Shown piece after piece: positions 27,860 to 37,435 of a stretch of DNA of 47,083 nt. A model generated the notes under the pieces. It was not told the DNA's origin. It made no database searches and worked only from the letters and a program-made list of their open reading frames with translations. The stretch is taken from assembly GCA_002793855.1 (NCBI GenBank), contig PFET01000002.1:477-47559 (forward strand), written 5' to 3'. Positions within the stretch are counted from its first letter, which is position 1, and each line of letters opens with the position of its first letter. Made by a program: the position numbers and the translations under genes. Source of the DNA: Candidatus Uhrbacteria bacterium CG10_big_fil_rev_8_21_14_0_10_48_11. Its GTDB lineage: Bacteria > Patescibacteriota > Patescibacteriia > GWA2-46-9.

Positions 27860-28959
27860 GTATTGACGCCAGACTCTACGGGGTTGCTGGACGAGGAATC
27901 GGCCGCTATACGGAAGCTGTCGTCAGCGCTTTGGATAGTACGCCCATGCCTATTGAGAAAGTAATTTTTATTTCACAAAATAGCAAGTTAGCAAAACAGC
28001 TGGCTGAACAAGGTTGGGAGGTACATGAAACAAATACGCCACTCTATAGTTTTAGCGAACAGTTTACTTTTTACCGACAGTTAGTAGATACACATCTTGA
28101 CCTTTTGCATGCCCCTCATTTTACTGTGCCATATCGCTATCGAAGACCGTATTTGGTAACTGTTCATGACCTTATACTTCATCACTATCCTAATCGTCAG
28201 GCATCAACAAGACGGTGGCCGGTTTATGCGGTGAAGTATACAAGCTATCGCTTATCCTTTCGTCATGTCGTGCGTAAAGCGAGGAGAATTCTGACTGTTT
28301 CCGAATTTACACGTGAAGATTTACTTACGTACTATCCGCGGTGTAAGGATAAAACCGTTTGTTTGCAACAGCCAACGCTTTTTTCTGGTGCGGGAGCAAC
28401 TGACAAGGTGAGGAATCTGCATTATACTAAAGCTAACCCTTATATTCTTGTGGTAGGAGCTTTTTATCCGCACAAGAATATTGAGACCCTTCTTAGGGCG
28501 TGGGTAAGCTGTTATAAACAGCAGCAGATACCATTATTGCTAGCGGGTCCTGTGGACGTATTTCAAAAGCGACTGCTACGGCTTGCTAATGAGCTAGGAC
28601 TCATAAAAAACGGAGCAGTAGTGTTTGCTGTCGGTGTTGACGACAACGAGCTTAGAGGGCTTTACATGAACGCTCTGTTTGTCCTCGTTCCTTCACGCTA
28701 CGAAGGTTACGGGTTACCAGGAGTCGAGGCAATGGCGAGCGGTGTTTCTGTTGTTTCATCATCAAAGAGTGTCCTTCCGGAAACGTATGGTGAAAATGTT
28801 GTTTATGTACCAGTTGATGACGCGCGAGCATTGGCAAGTTCGCTTGTCAGTTTACTGAAGAATCCAGAACTTCTGCGTAAACCAAGAATGATTAATGAAG
28901 TTACTTTAGCAAGTTTTCGCGCCGGTCTTTTGTCTGCCTACGAGCGAGCACTTTTGTAA
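27841..28959 (+). CDS. glycosyltransferase family 4
   Basis: LRLGIDARLYGVAGRGIGRYTEAVV; VPSRYEGYGLPGVEAMASGVSVVSSSKSVLPETYG. Confidence 0.92.
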   Translation: MGKLRLGIDARLYGVAGRGIGRYTEAVVSALDSTPMPIEKVIFISQNSKLAKQLAEQGWEVHETNTPLYSFSEQFTFYRQLVDTHLDLLHAPHFTVPYRYRRPYLVTVHDLILHHYPNRQASTRRWPVYAVKYTSYRLSFRHVVRKARRILTVSEFTREDLLTYYPRCKDKTVCLQQPTLFSGAGATDKVRNLHYTKANPYILVVGAFYPHKNIETLLRAWVSCYKQQQIPLLLAGPVDVFQKRLLRLANELGLIKNGAVVFAVGVDDNELRGLYMNALFVLVPSRYEGYGLPGVEAMASGVSVVSSSKSVLPETYGENVVYVPVDDARALASSLVSLLKNPELLRKPRMINEVTLASFRAGLLSAYERALL

Positions 28960-28968
28960 TCAATATTT

Positions 28969-31482
28969 ATGAGAAACGAAACAGAAAAAGAAAAAAAGAA
29001 AAAGAAAAAAAGTAGAGTCAGCACCTTTCGTCGAGAAGTTCATGTTGCTATCGCGAACGGACCACACCGAATATCAAAACATTTGGTAATGGCGAGACCG
29101 CCTCTTTTTTCACCTCTACGGGGTCAAACCAAAAAATCAAAAAAGAGTTCAATTTTTTTTTATATCATCGGTAGGGTTCGTCCTTATCTGTTTGAAATTA
29201 GCACAACTTCCTTATTGATATTTCTAGGTTGGCTTATTGTGCGTATTGCTATTGTAGTCTTTAGATTGCCATCAGCAAAAATTTCTACGGAGGTAGCCAC
29301 GGTACCCATACAGAGTACTTATCTTGAAAGGGAAACTTTTTTGAAACGTGTATCTCAATGGGTTAGCGTGGTAGTAGCAAGACTTGTCTCTATAACCGCT
29401 AGCGGGCAACGGGAAAGAAAAAGCGTAGCACAGTTGCAACCGAAAAAAGAATCCAGCTCTTTTGCTTTTTGGACGCAAGGAAGTATGAGGCAAGCAGCAA
29501 CATTTGCCGTTGTGTCACTTGTCCTTATTGTGCCGATATGGCTGACTGGACAAATTACAACGGCAAAAGCGGTCAGTGGTGATGTTGCCGGCGCATTACG
29601 TGACGGAGCCCGATCGTTTGCGGCTGGCGCATCATCGTTTGAACTTGGTAGGTACGACGTGGCTAGTACCACTTTTGAAACCTCTCTCAAAGCATTTGCC
29701 GAGGCAAAGCACCAGCTCGACCAGCTACCAGATGTCATTTCAGTAGCGGCAACAGCACTACCTCAAGGGAAAACCTTATCTTCAGTACACGATCTACTAA
29801 ACGCGGCAGATGCTACAACTGCAATTGCAAAGGAGGTTGCTGGCGCGCTTGCATTTCTGAACGCCAAAAGCGGAAAAACACAGCTCACGTTGGACGGAGC
29901 TTTTCAAACTTTGCAGTCAATAGCGACCAGCGTAACACCACGTCTTTCCGTTGTTGCCGAGTCGCTGCGCCAAGTTAATGCTTCGTCGTTGCCGGCGCCG
30001 TACGAAACTATGTTCACACAGTTGCAACAGTCCATTTTACCACCACTTGTTGACACTGTACGCAGCCTATCTCTGGTCAATTTTATTTCTCCGGAGTTAA
30101 GTGGCGGCACTGAGCCAAAGCGTTACCTTTTTGTTTTTCAAGATGATTACGAACTACGCGCCAGTGGTGGTTTTATGGGTAGTTTTGCGCTGGTAGATGT
30201 TGTAAACGGAAAAATTAAAAACATAGAGTTTCCTGGTGGAGGAACCTATGATCTTAAAGGTGCTCTAACGGTTCAAGAAAAACCACCGCAGCCGCTTAGT
30301 TTAGTAGCTAGCAGATGGGAGTTTCAAGATGCTAACTGGTGGTCAGATTGGCCTACTTCTGCACAAAAAATAGCTTGGTTTTATGCGCATTCAGGTGGCA
30401 GTAGCGTAGATGGCGTAGTTGCCGTTGATACACAATTTATGCGTTCTCTATTGACTATCACGGGGCCCATAAGTCTTGCAAAGTATGGCGTAACTATTGA
30501 TAAAGATAATTTCGTTCAGCAGCTATTCGAGGAGGTGGAAGTTAACTATGACCATGCAAAAAATACGCCAAAACAGATACTGGCTGATTTGCTTCCTGTT
30601 ATGCTTGATCGCGTAGCTCAAAAAGCAACGAGCGACGGTTTTGACTTACTCAATGCTTTGCGGTCGGCGTTAGCGGAAAAGCATGTTCTTGTGTATAGCG
30701 ACAACAAAAACGTTGAGCGAGCACTTACCGAACTGGGCTGGGCGGGGGAATTACCCGCAAGATCGGTGGGTTCTGATTCTTTAAGCGTTGTGCATACAAA
30801 CATTGCCGGCCAAAAAACAGACGGCGTAATTACTAATGCGGTAACTCACGGTGTACAGATTTCACAGGGGGGGAGTTTAGTGGTGACTGTTTCAGTTACC
30901 CGTACGCATCACGGTGTAAAAGGGATGCCGTTTACAGGTGTCAGGAACGTAGATTACTTAAGAGTATACGTGCCACAAGGTAGTCAGATTGTAAACGCAG
31001 AGGGGTTCGAATCTATAGATCCTATGCTTTTTAAAACACCACAACGTTATACTACAGAAGATCCTGACCTTAAGCCGGAGCGTGAAGGATACGTTGACCG
31101 TGGACGCAATCTTACTGTTTATAATGAGTTACAACGGACGGTATTTGCGGGTTGGCTCACCGTTGATCCCGGCGCAGAAAAAACAGTTACCATTACTTAT
31201 CGTTTGCCATGGAGACTTACTCATTATCCATCTGCCAGTGACGTGCCATGGTTAGCCTTTTTCTCAAACGAGCAACGCTATCTGGGGTATACTTTTTATT
31301 GGGAAAAGCAACCCGGTACAGGAGCTACGGATTTAACGCATTCAATTACGGATTTTACCCATCGTTTACTGATAGCATCGACATCAAAAGATCCTACCAT
31401 TATTGGCGGCAACTGGGTGTGGCGGTCTCCAGTAAGCAACGATCTTGCAATCGCTACTTTATTTAGTCAACAAAAACCATGA
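28969..31482 (+). CDS. DUF4012 domain-containing membrane protein
   Basis: YLFVFQDDYELRASGGFMGSFALVDVVNGKI and VDGVVAVDTQFMRSLLTITGPI are typical of DUF4012; Lys-rich N-terminus and two TM segments. Confidence 0.83.
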   Translation: MRNETEKEKKKKKKSRVSTFRREVHVAIANGPHRISKHLVMARPPLFSPLRGQTKKSKKSSIFFYIIGRVRPYLFEISTTSLLIFLGWLIVRIAIVVFRLPSAKISTEVATVPIQSTYLERETFLKRVSQWVSVVVARLVSITASGQRERKSVAQLQPKKESSSFAFWTQGSMRQAATFAVVSLVLIVPIWLTGQITTAKAVSGDVAGALRDGARSFAAGASSFELGRYDVASTTFETSLKAFAEAKHQLDQLPDVISVAATALPQGKTLSSVHDLLNAADATTAIAKEVAGALAFLNAKSGKTQLTLDGAFQTLQSIATSVTPRLSVVAESLRQVNASSLPAPYETMFTQLQQSILPPLVDTVRSLSLVNFISPELSGGTEPKRYLFVFQDDYELRASGGFMGSFALVDVVNGKIKNIEFPGGGTYDLKGALTVQEKPPQPLSLVASRWEFQDANWWSDWPTSAQKIAWFYAHSGGSSVDGVVAVDTQFMRSLLTITGPISLAKYGVTIDKDNFVQQLFEEVEVNYDHAKNTPKQILADLLPVMLDRVAQKATSDGFDLLNALRSALAEKHVLVYSDNKNVERALTELGWAGELPARSVGSDSLSVVHTNIAGQKTDGVITNAVTHGVQISQGGSLVVTVSVTRTHHGVKGMPFTGVRNVDYLRVYVPQGSQIVNAEGFESIDPMLFKTPQRYTTEDPDLKPEREGYVDRGRNLTVYNELQRTVFAGWLTVDPGAEKTVTITYRLPWRLTHYPSASDVPWLAFFSNEQRYLGYTFYWEKQPGTGATDLTHSITDFTHRLLIASTSKDPTIIGGNWVWRSPVSNDLAIATLFSQQKP

Positions 31483-33287
31483 GTAAGAGAAAAATTAACA
31501 GAAATTATCAAGATCTTGAGCGAATTTACCATGCTGAAGGTAACGGTAAAATGAATGCAACCTTTGAACATCGAAAAAGTGCATCGTGGAAGCGTATCAC
31601 CTTTTTTCTTTTCCTTTTGCTTGTAGCGGCGAGTACTGCTGCGTGGCTTGGTTTTTATGCGTTTACTTCACTACAAATTAAAAATAGCGGTACGCTGACG
31701 CTGCATATTGTTGCGCCTACAGAAGTTTCAGTGGGCTCATCGATAACGTATCGATTTGTAATAAGTAACCAATCGTCAGACGCCGTACAGAACTTGCACC
31801 TGCGGGCAAACTATCCAAGTGGGTTTCTTTGGCACAGCGCAACCATAAGCCCTGAAGGGAATACCAACAACACGTGGTCTGTGGCTAGCATTGCTGCAGG
31901 GGAAACAAAAGAGGTTGACGTGAGCGGTACGCTTCTGGGCGAAACAGGTAGCCTTGGAACCGTGTTTGCTACGTTGACTTATAAACTGCAAAATTTTCAA
32001 TCAGAATTACAGACGAGCGATTCCGTTTCTACTGCACTCATAAGTGGCAGCCAGTCGCTTATTTGGGAAGGTGACGCTCAAGTTGTTCCCGGAAAAGAAA
32101 CGACCTATATTCTTCATTACGCCAACAAAGGGAGCGAGGCATTACCACCGACAATTATTACCGTTTCTGGTACTGATGGGTTTACCGTTACCAGCACTGC
32201 TCCCTCTATTGATCTTGGTGGGAGTCTGAAGTGGCCCCTTGCCGCTCTTCCGGCAGGAGAAGAAGGTAAGATAGAAATAATAGGTAATTGGAAAGAAACA
32301 ACAACTGGCGAACATACGCTTTCAGCATCGCTCGAAGCAACGGGGGACCATGGAAATAAAAATGTCATCACTAGCGCAGAACTAACCGTTACCGCTGTGG
32401 GTGGCGAAGCTCTTATGACCCTAACGGTAAACGGAGAACAAAACCAACCTGTTGCTTCTCTCGGGGATACGCTTCACTTTAACCTGCACTATGAAAATAT
32501 TTCTGATGTATCTCTTGGCGATCTTACGGTTCGAGTCGCTTTTGATGGTGGAGTTGTCAATTGGCCTCAGGTTACCGTTCCAGATGGTTCAGTAGACGCC
32601 GGAGCTATTAGCTGGAGTAGTAAAGAGCTGCCGCTATTATCGCGTCTCGTACCTGGTGGAAGCGGTGATTTGAATTGGGATATACCGTTGAAAAATTCGG
32701 TCAGCGGTGGCACAAGGTTATCCTTGACAATTAGTCCTACTCTGCACTACGAAAAACGTGACGACTCCGCAGCCAGTGGAGACATTCAGGGGGCGGTAAC
32801 AAAGGTATCTATTAATACTGCTCTTACCGTAAACGCTATTGCTAGATATTTTGCTGACGACGGTACGCCTGTTGGTTCAGGGCCTCTACCGCCACATGCA
32901 GGTAGCGATACCACCTATAGGATAACGTGGAAACTTTCTGGTAGTGTTCATCCACTAACAAATGTTGTGGTTACAGCAGCATTGCCTAACAATGTTACTC
33001 TAGGAAGCGGTTTCGCCTCGAACGGAACGTGGACAAATAGCAGTGGTACTCCTCAGTGGACGATAGGTTCACTTTCTCCAGGGCTTGAGCCAGAAGCAAA
33101 CTTTACCGTTACATTGCATCCGACTGAAAGCGATGCCGGGAAAATTGTTGTTCTTGAAAACAAGATTGCGATGCAGGCAATTGACGAGGTCACCAAGGGA
33201 CAAGTGAGCGGAAATGGCAATGCCGTTACTACCAACCTTGAGGGTGATCCTGTGGCCTCTGGTAAGGGTATCGTTGCCGCACCCTAG
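31479..33287 (+). CDS. membrane-anchored DUF11-like repeat protein
   Basis: N-terminal TM; repeated GSSITYRFVISNQSSDAVQNLHLRANYPSGF / GKETTYILHYANKGSEAL / GDTLHFNLHYENISDVSLGDL / HAGSDTTYRITWKLSG. Confidence 0.75.
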   Translation: MSKRKINRNYQDLERIYHAEGNGKMNATFEHRKSASWKRITFFLFLLLVAASTAAWLGFYAFTSLQIKNSGTLTLHIVAPTEVSVGSSITYRFVISNQSSDAVQNLHLRANYPSGFLWHSATISPEGNTNNTWSVASIAAGETKEVDVSGTLLGETGSLGTVFATLTYKLQNFQSELQTSDSVSTALISGSQSLIWEGDAQVVPGKETTYILHYANKGSEALPPTIITVSGTDGFTVTSTAPSIDLGGSLKWPLAALPAGEEGKIEIIGNWKETTTGEHTLSASLEATGDHGNKNVITSAELTVTAVGGEALMTLTVNGEQNQPVASLGDTLHFNLHYENISDVSLGDLTVRVAFDGGVVNWPQVTVPDGSVDAGAISWSSKELPLLSRLVPGGSGDLNWDIPLKNSVSGGTRLSLTISPTLHYEKRDDSAASGDIQGAVTKVSINTALTVNAIARYFADDGTPVGSGPLPPHAGSDTTYRITWKLSGSVHPLTNVVVTAALPNNVTLGSGFASNGTWTNSSGTPQWTIGSLSPGLEPEANFTVTLHPTESDAGKIVVLENKIAMQAIDEVTKGQVSGNGNAVTTNLEGDPVASGKGIVAAP

Positions 33288-33288
33288 T

Positions 33289-33654
33289 ATGTTTATGCGC
33301 AGTCTTGCCATAGTAACTCGTTCGGTAGCTGTGGAGCTTGCCTACAGCCCGCTTTGGTGGTATACGACAGGGTTAAAACGTCAAGGAAGAACTTTGCTTC
33401 GTCAAGTGCGCTATGCTAACGACGTGTCTGGTGTTTCGCCTTGGCTTACAAATCTTTTTGTACCCATGTTTGGGCAGCATGATATTGCTGGCCGTGTCAT
33501 TAGTTTTTTTATGCGACTGGCACAACTGCTCGTTAGATTCTTGGTATACGTCGGGTATGTTTTAGTTGCCGTTTTACTCCTTGTTCTCTACGTTGTCATT
33601 CCACCTATTATTTTATGGAAGTTGATAGCAGCAGCACTTCATCTTTTGCGGTAA
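33289..33654 (+). CDS. hypothetical membrane protein
   Basis: C-terminal hydrophobic segment LVRFLVYVGYVLVAVLLLVLYVVIPPIILWKLI; start placed at ATG 33289, directly after the upstream stop; overlaps the next gene by 40 nt. Confidence 0.6.
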   Translation: MFMRSLAIVTRSVAVELAYSPLWWYTTGLKRQGRTLLRQVRYANDVSGVSPWLTNLFVPMFGQHDIAGRVISFFMRLAQLLVRFLVYVGYVLVAVLLLVLYVVIPPIILWKLIAAALHLLR

Positions 33655-36338
33655 GTTGCGATTACTGCACGGGTAGTGGTCGTAGGAGCGGCAGTGTGTG
33701 TCGACGTTGTTTTGGGGCGGGGTATGGGATAGTCCTCGGTGGGGTAAACGCTTTTGTACCAAAAGATATTACAGAAACTCGTTTACAAAACGATCGGCTT
33801 TATCTGCTAACGCAAAATATTGTTCGTTTTATATTTTTTGCCATCGCCGTTGTTTCTTTACTCCACTTTTCTGTAGGCGCAGTTATTGATCTGGTCGAGA
33901 TTTCGTCGTTCGATAAAATTTACTCAATTACCAACGCTTCTGCTGGCAGCTTTATGTTTTGGGTTGGGGCACTCGCGGCATTATATGTATACACGAGCAT
34001 AGAGCGTGATTCTGCGGGTACTACAAGAGTTCCTATAAAAGTGTACAGGCAAACTAAGAAAGGACGTGTTCATTGGCGAAAAACAAAAGCGGTTGATATC
34101 TATGCGGTGCTTACGATAGAAGCCAAGTTTCAGCTACTTCGAGCTATGCAGTTAGCTAGGCAGCAGAAGACCCCATTTAGTATTGGCCATTTGTTTCTCA
34201 CGGTTTCTACTACTGCAAGCGTGAGAGAGATGTTCGCCAGATTGGGGGTAGTAGACATAGTTTCAATTAGAAAAGTAGTTGCTCGAGGTTTAACGCAAGA
34301 GCAGCAAAACACGAGAGCAGATGCCTACCAAGAGCTGAAACGAGTACTTGAGAGCAGTTATCGCGAAACGTATGAAGACAGAGGAAAAAATATTGATATA
34401 CCAAGTCTTTTTCTTGCGACGGTGCTGGAGAGTCCCTTGGTTACAGAGGTGCTTTATGACGTAAATGTAGACGGACAGAAAATAAGAAACGTTGTGCTCT
34501 GGCAAGAAAACGAACAGCTCCTCCGGCGACGCTATCGACATATTAGAGAGAGAAGTCGCTTTCGTCCTAAAGGTAAGCTTGATAGAGCAATGACCGCACT
34601 AGCGACGCCGCTCTTAGACCATTTTTCTGAGGACTTAACTTCGGCTGCGCAGCGGGGTTATTTTCTTCCCACTATTCGTAGACAGGAAATTATTAACTCT
34701 GCGTTACGAATCTTTGAAGGAGGTGGTGCGCCACTTTTTGTTGGTGATGCAGGAGTAGGCAAAAAGGGTGTTCTTGAGGACATTGCGGATAGGATGGTTA
34801 CTAGTGAAGTACCGGCAAACCTTCAGGATAAACGCTTAATGAGTCTACTGCTGCCTCGGGTGGTGAGTGGGGTAACACCGGCCGAAGCGGGTGAAAGAGT
34901 ACAGCGTATCATTTTTGAAGCTGCACGAGCGGGTAACATAGCTCTTGTTATTGATAATGCGCATAGCGTTCATGGTATAACAAGTGGAGGTGAGGGAAGT
35001 GTTGACTTGGCGGAAGTGTTGGCGTCAAGTTTACGCCGATCTGGGATACCATTTCTTGGCACTACTACACCTGAAGCTTACCGCAAGTATATGGAAGGCA
35101 GTTCGCTTGCGAGTATTTTTGAAACGGTTCAGGTTTCCGAGCCAACGGTGGACGAGAGTATCAAAATTGTACAATCCAGAGTTGCCCTGACGGAGTTTAA
35201 GCATCACGTTTATTTTTCATATGATGCTATTGCCCGTTTAGTTGAGCTGGTCGACAAGTTTGTACCTGACCGACGGCTGCCCAAAAAAGCACTTGAAGTG
35301 CTTGATGAAGTTTCTCTTTTTGTACGAAAAAAACGAGGTGAGCATAGTATTGTTCTACGGGTTGATGTTGATGAATTTTTAAGCACCAAATTAAACATTT
35401 CCGTACGGCAAGTCGATACAAACGAATCTGCTTTGTTGCTTTCTTTTGAGGACCGAGTGCACGAGAGAATGATTGACCAAGAAGAGGCGGTGAATGCCGT
35501 AGCCGATGCGTTGCGTCGTGCTCGGGCAGAGGTGCGAGACGTTAAGCGACCAATTGCTACCTTGCTATTTTTAGGGCCTACCGGTGTCGGTAAAACAGAA
35601 CTAGCAAAAACCGTTGCGGCCCTTTACTTTGGGGATGAGAACAAAATGGTTCGACTTGATATGTCAGAGTATCAGGACGTCAATAGTATTTCTCGGCTTC
35701 TAGGAACTGGACGGAGCGGCGAGGCTGGGACCTTAACTGGTGCCGTTCGAGCGAATCCGTTTTCTTTGGTACTGCTTGATGAGCTTGAGAAGGCAAATGC
35801 TAACGTCTTAAATCTTTTTTTGCAGGTCATGGATGACGGTCGTTTGACTTCGGGCGACGGAGAGACGATTGATTTTACCAATGTTATTCTTATTGCAACC
35901 TCGAACGCCGGTGCAGAGTACATTGTTACATCTGTACGTGAGCAGATACCGTTTCCAGATATAGATCAGCACTTGCGCCAAGAGGAGCTTGGAAAACATT
36001 TTCAACCAGAGTTTTTAAACCGTTTTGACGGGGTAATGATTTTTAAGCCATTAACCGAAGCCCATCTGCTGGCAATAACGAAATTGTTGCTGAAGAAAGT
36101 AGAGAAGCGATTAGCTGCGCACGGCATAGCCTTACAAGTCACCGATGCTGCTATTGTGGAACTAGCAAAGAAAGGCTACGACCCCGTCTATGGTGCGCGT
36201 CCTTTGCGTCGAACTATTCAAGATAATGTCGATTCTCGACTGGCCCGTTACCTACTTGACGGACAGGTAAAGCGTCGCGATACTATTGTTCTTGATAGCA
36301 ATGGAGAAATAGGCATTATAAAGGGTAAAACCCTATGA
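33615..36338 (+). CDS. membrane-anchored Clp-like (ClpA/B/C type) double AAA+ ATPase with N-terminal DnaJ-type zinc-finger motif
   Basis: CDYCTGSGRRSGSVCRRCFGAG; two hydrophobic segments; D1 GDAGVGKKG and LVIDNAH (degenerate); D2 LGPTGVGKTELAK, LVLLDELEKAN, ATSNAGAEY, PEFLNRFDGVMIF, YDPVYGARPLRRTIQ. Confidence 0.88.
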   Translation: MEVDSSSTSSFAVSCDYCTGSGRRSGSVCRRCFGAGYGIVLGGVNAFVPKDITETRLQNDRLYLLTQNIVRFIFFAIAVVSLLHFSVGAVIDLVEISSFDKIYSITNASAGSFMFWVGALAALYVYTSIERDSAGTTRVPIKVYRQTKKGRVHWRKTKAVDIYAVLTIEAKFQLLRAMQLARQQKTPFSIGHLFLTVSTTASVREMFARLGVVDIVSIRKVVARGLTQEQQNTRADAYQELKRVLESSYRETYEDRGKNIDIPSLFLATVLESPLVTEVLYDVNVDGQKIRNVVLWQENEQLLRRRYRHIRERSRFRPKGKLDRAMTALATPLLDHFSEDLTSAAQRGYFLPTIRRQEIINSALRIFEGGGAPLFVGDAGVGKKGVLEDIADRMVTSEVPANLQDKRLMSLLLPRVVSGVTPAEAGERVQRIIFEAARAGNIALVIDNAHSVHGITSGGEGSVDLAEVLASSLRRSGIPFLGTTTPEAYRKYMEGSSLASIFETVQVSEPTVDESIKIVQSRVALTEFKHHVYFSYDAIARLVELVDKFVPDRRLPKKALEVLDEVSLFVRKKRGEHSIVLRVDVDEFLSTKLNISVRQVDTNESALLLSFEDRVHERMIDQEEAVNAVADALRRARAEVRDVKRPIATLLFLGPTGVGKTELAKTVAALYFGDENKMVRLDMSEYQDVNSISRLLGTGRSGEAGTLTGAVRANPFSLVLLDELEKANANVLNLFLQVMDDGRLTSGDGETIDFTNVILIATSNAGAEYIVTSVREQIPFPDIDQHLRQEELGKHFQPEFLNRFDGVMIFKPLTEAHLLAITKLLLKKVEKRLAAHGIALQVTDAAIVELAKKGYDPVYGARPLRRTIQDNVDSRLARYLLDGQVKRRDTIVLDSNGEIGIIKGKTL

Positions 36339-37435
36339 TTTACGCGTTTGCATTTATAGCAGCAGCAGTACTAACGGCGGCAGCAGTGCCGCTCGTTATG
36401 CGTTTCGCTTATCGTTTTAAGGTGATAGATGATCCCGCTATCGAGGGTGAACGTAGGATGCACCAGCACCGAATACCGCTATTGGGTGGTATTGCCGTGT
36501 GGTTTTCCGTGTCGTTTGTTACCACTTTTTTCCTGCTTGTTAATCCCGATGCGCTGTTGCACTACATCAAAGTGCCGTATTTGTTTGGCGCATTTTTGGG
36601 CACAACTATTTTAATGATTGGGGGTTTTATAGATGACCGCTTTAAACTCGGCACTTTTTGGAAATTAGCTTTACCGTTTATTGCTGCTTTGTTAGCCGTG
36701 CTAACTGGTGTTGGTGTTAACTTTATTACCAACCCTTTTGGTGGCGTCTGGAGAATCGACAAAGTAATGTTACCACTTATTAGCGTGGGTGGATTTTCCT
36801 ATGCACTTAGTTTAGGTAGTGTTGCTTTTACGGTTCTCTGGCTGATGGCGACAATGCTAACGACAAAAGTACTTGACGGCCTCGATGGGCTGGTAAGCGG
36901 TGTGGTGGGCATTGGGGCCCTTGTTATCGTAATTTTAAGTTTACGCCCGCCAGTACTGCAGCCGGATACCGCGCTAATGGCGGCAATTATTAGCGGTGCG
37001 TTTTTTGGGTTTCTTCCTTTTAATTGGTCGCCAGCAAAAATATTTTTAGGAGAAGGTGGGAGTCTCTTCGCTGGTTATTGTTTAGGTATTTTAGCAGTCA
37101 TTGCTGGCGGTAAAATTGCAACTGCCGGGATTATTTTAGCTGTTCCTATTTTAGATGCCACTTGGGTCGTTTTGCGCCGTGTATTTTTTGAACACAGATC
37201 ACCAGTATCGCCGGACCGGTTGCACCTACATTTTATACTGCTTAAGTATGGTCTAAGTGTCCGACTTGTTGTATTGCTTTTTTATATGCTAACCATGCTG
37301 TCTGGTATTTTGGCACTCTCCCTTTCCTCGCTTCAAAAACTTTATGCCGCAACTGCAATCGCGATTTTATTTATTATTAGCGTTGCGCTGCCTCTACTGG
37401 TTCGGCGCCGAGAGCAAAACGATTATGACCGATAG
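36335..37435 (+). CDS. WecA/MraY-family glycosyl-1-phosphate transferase
   Basis: RMHQHRIPLLGGIAVW, GGFIDDRFKLG, KVLDGLDGLVSGV, FLPFNWSPAKIFLGEGGSLFAGY; multi-TM. Confidence 0.92.
   Translation: MIYAFAFIAAAVLTAAAVPLVMRFAYRFKVIDDPAIEGERRMHQHRIPLLGGIAVWFSVSFVTTFFLLVNPDALLHYIKVPYLFGAFLGTTILMIGGFIDDRFKLGTFWKLALPFIAALLAVLTGVGVNFITNPFGGVWRIDKVMLPLISVGGFSYALSLGSVAFTVLWLMATMLTTKVLDGLDGLVSGVVGIGALVIVILSLRPPVLQPDTALMAAIISGAFFGFLPFNWSPAKIFLGEGGSLFAGYCLGILAVIAGGKIATAGIILAVPILDATWVVLRRVFFEHRSPVSPDRLHLHFILLKYGLSVRLVVLLFYMLTMLSGILALSLSSLQKLYAATAIAILFIISVALPLLVRRREQNDYDR

Noticed and set aside
28984-29017. A-rich homopurine tract encoding poly-Lys in the DUF4012 gene
   Set aside because: Could allow slippage, but it simply encodes a Lys-rich juxtamembrane tail; no alternative frame of interest.
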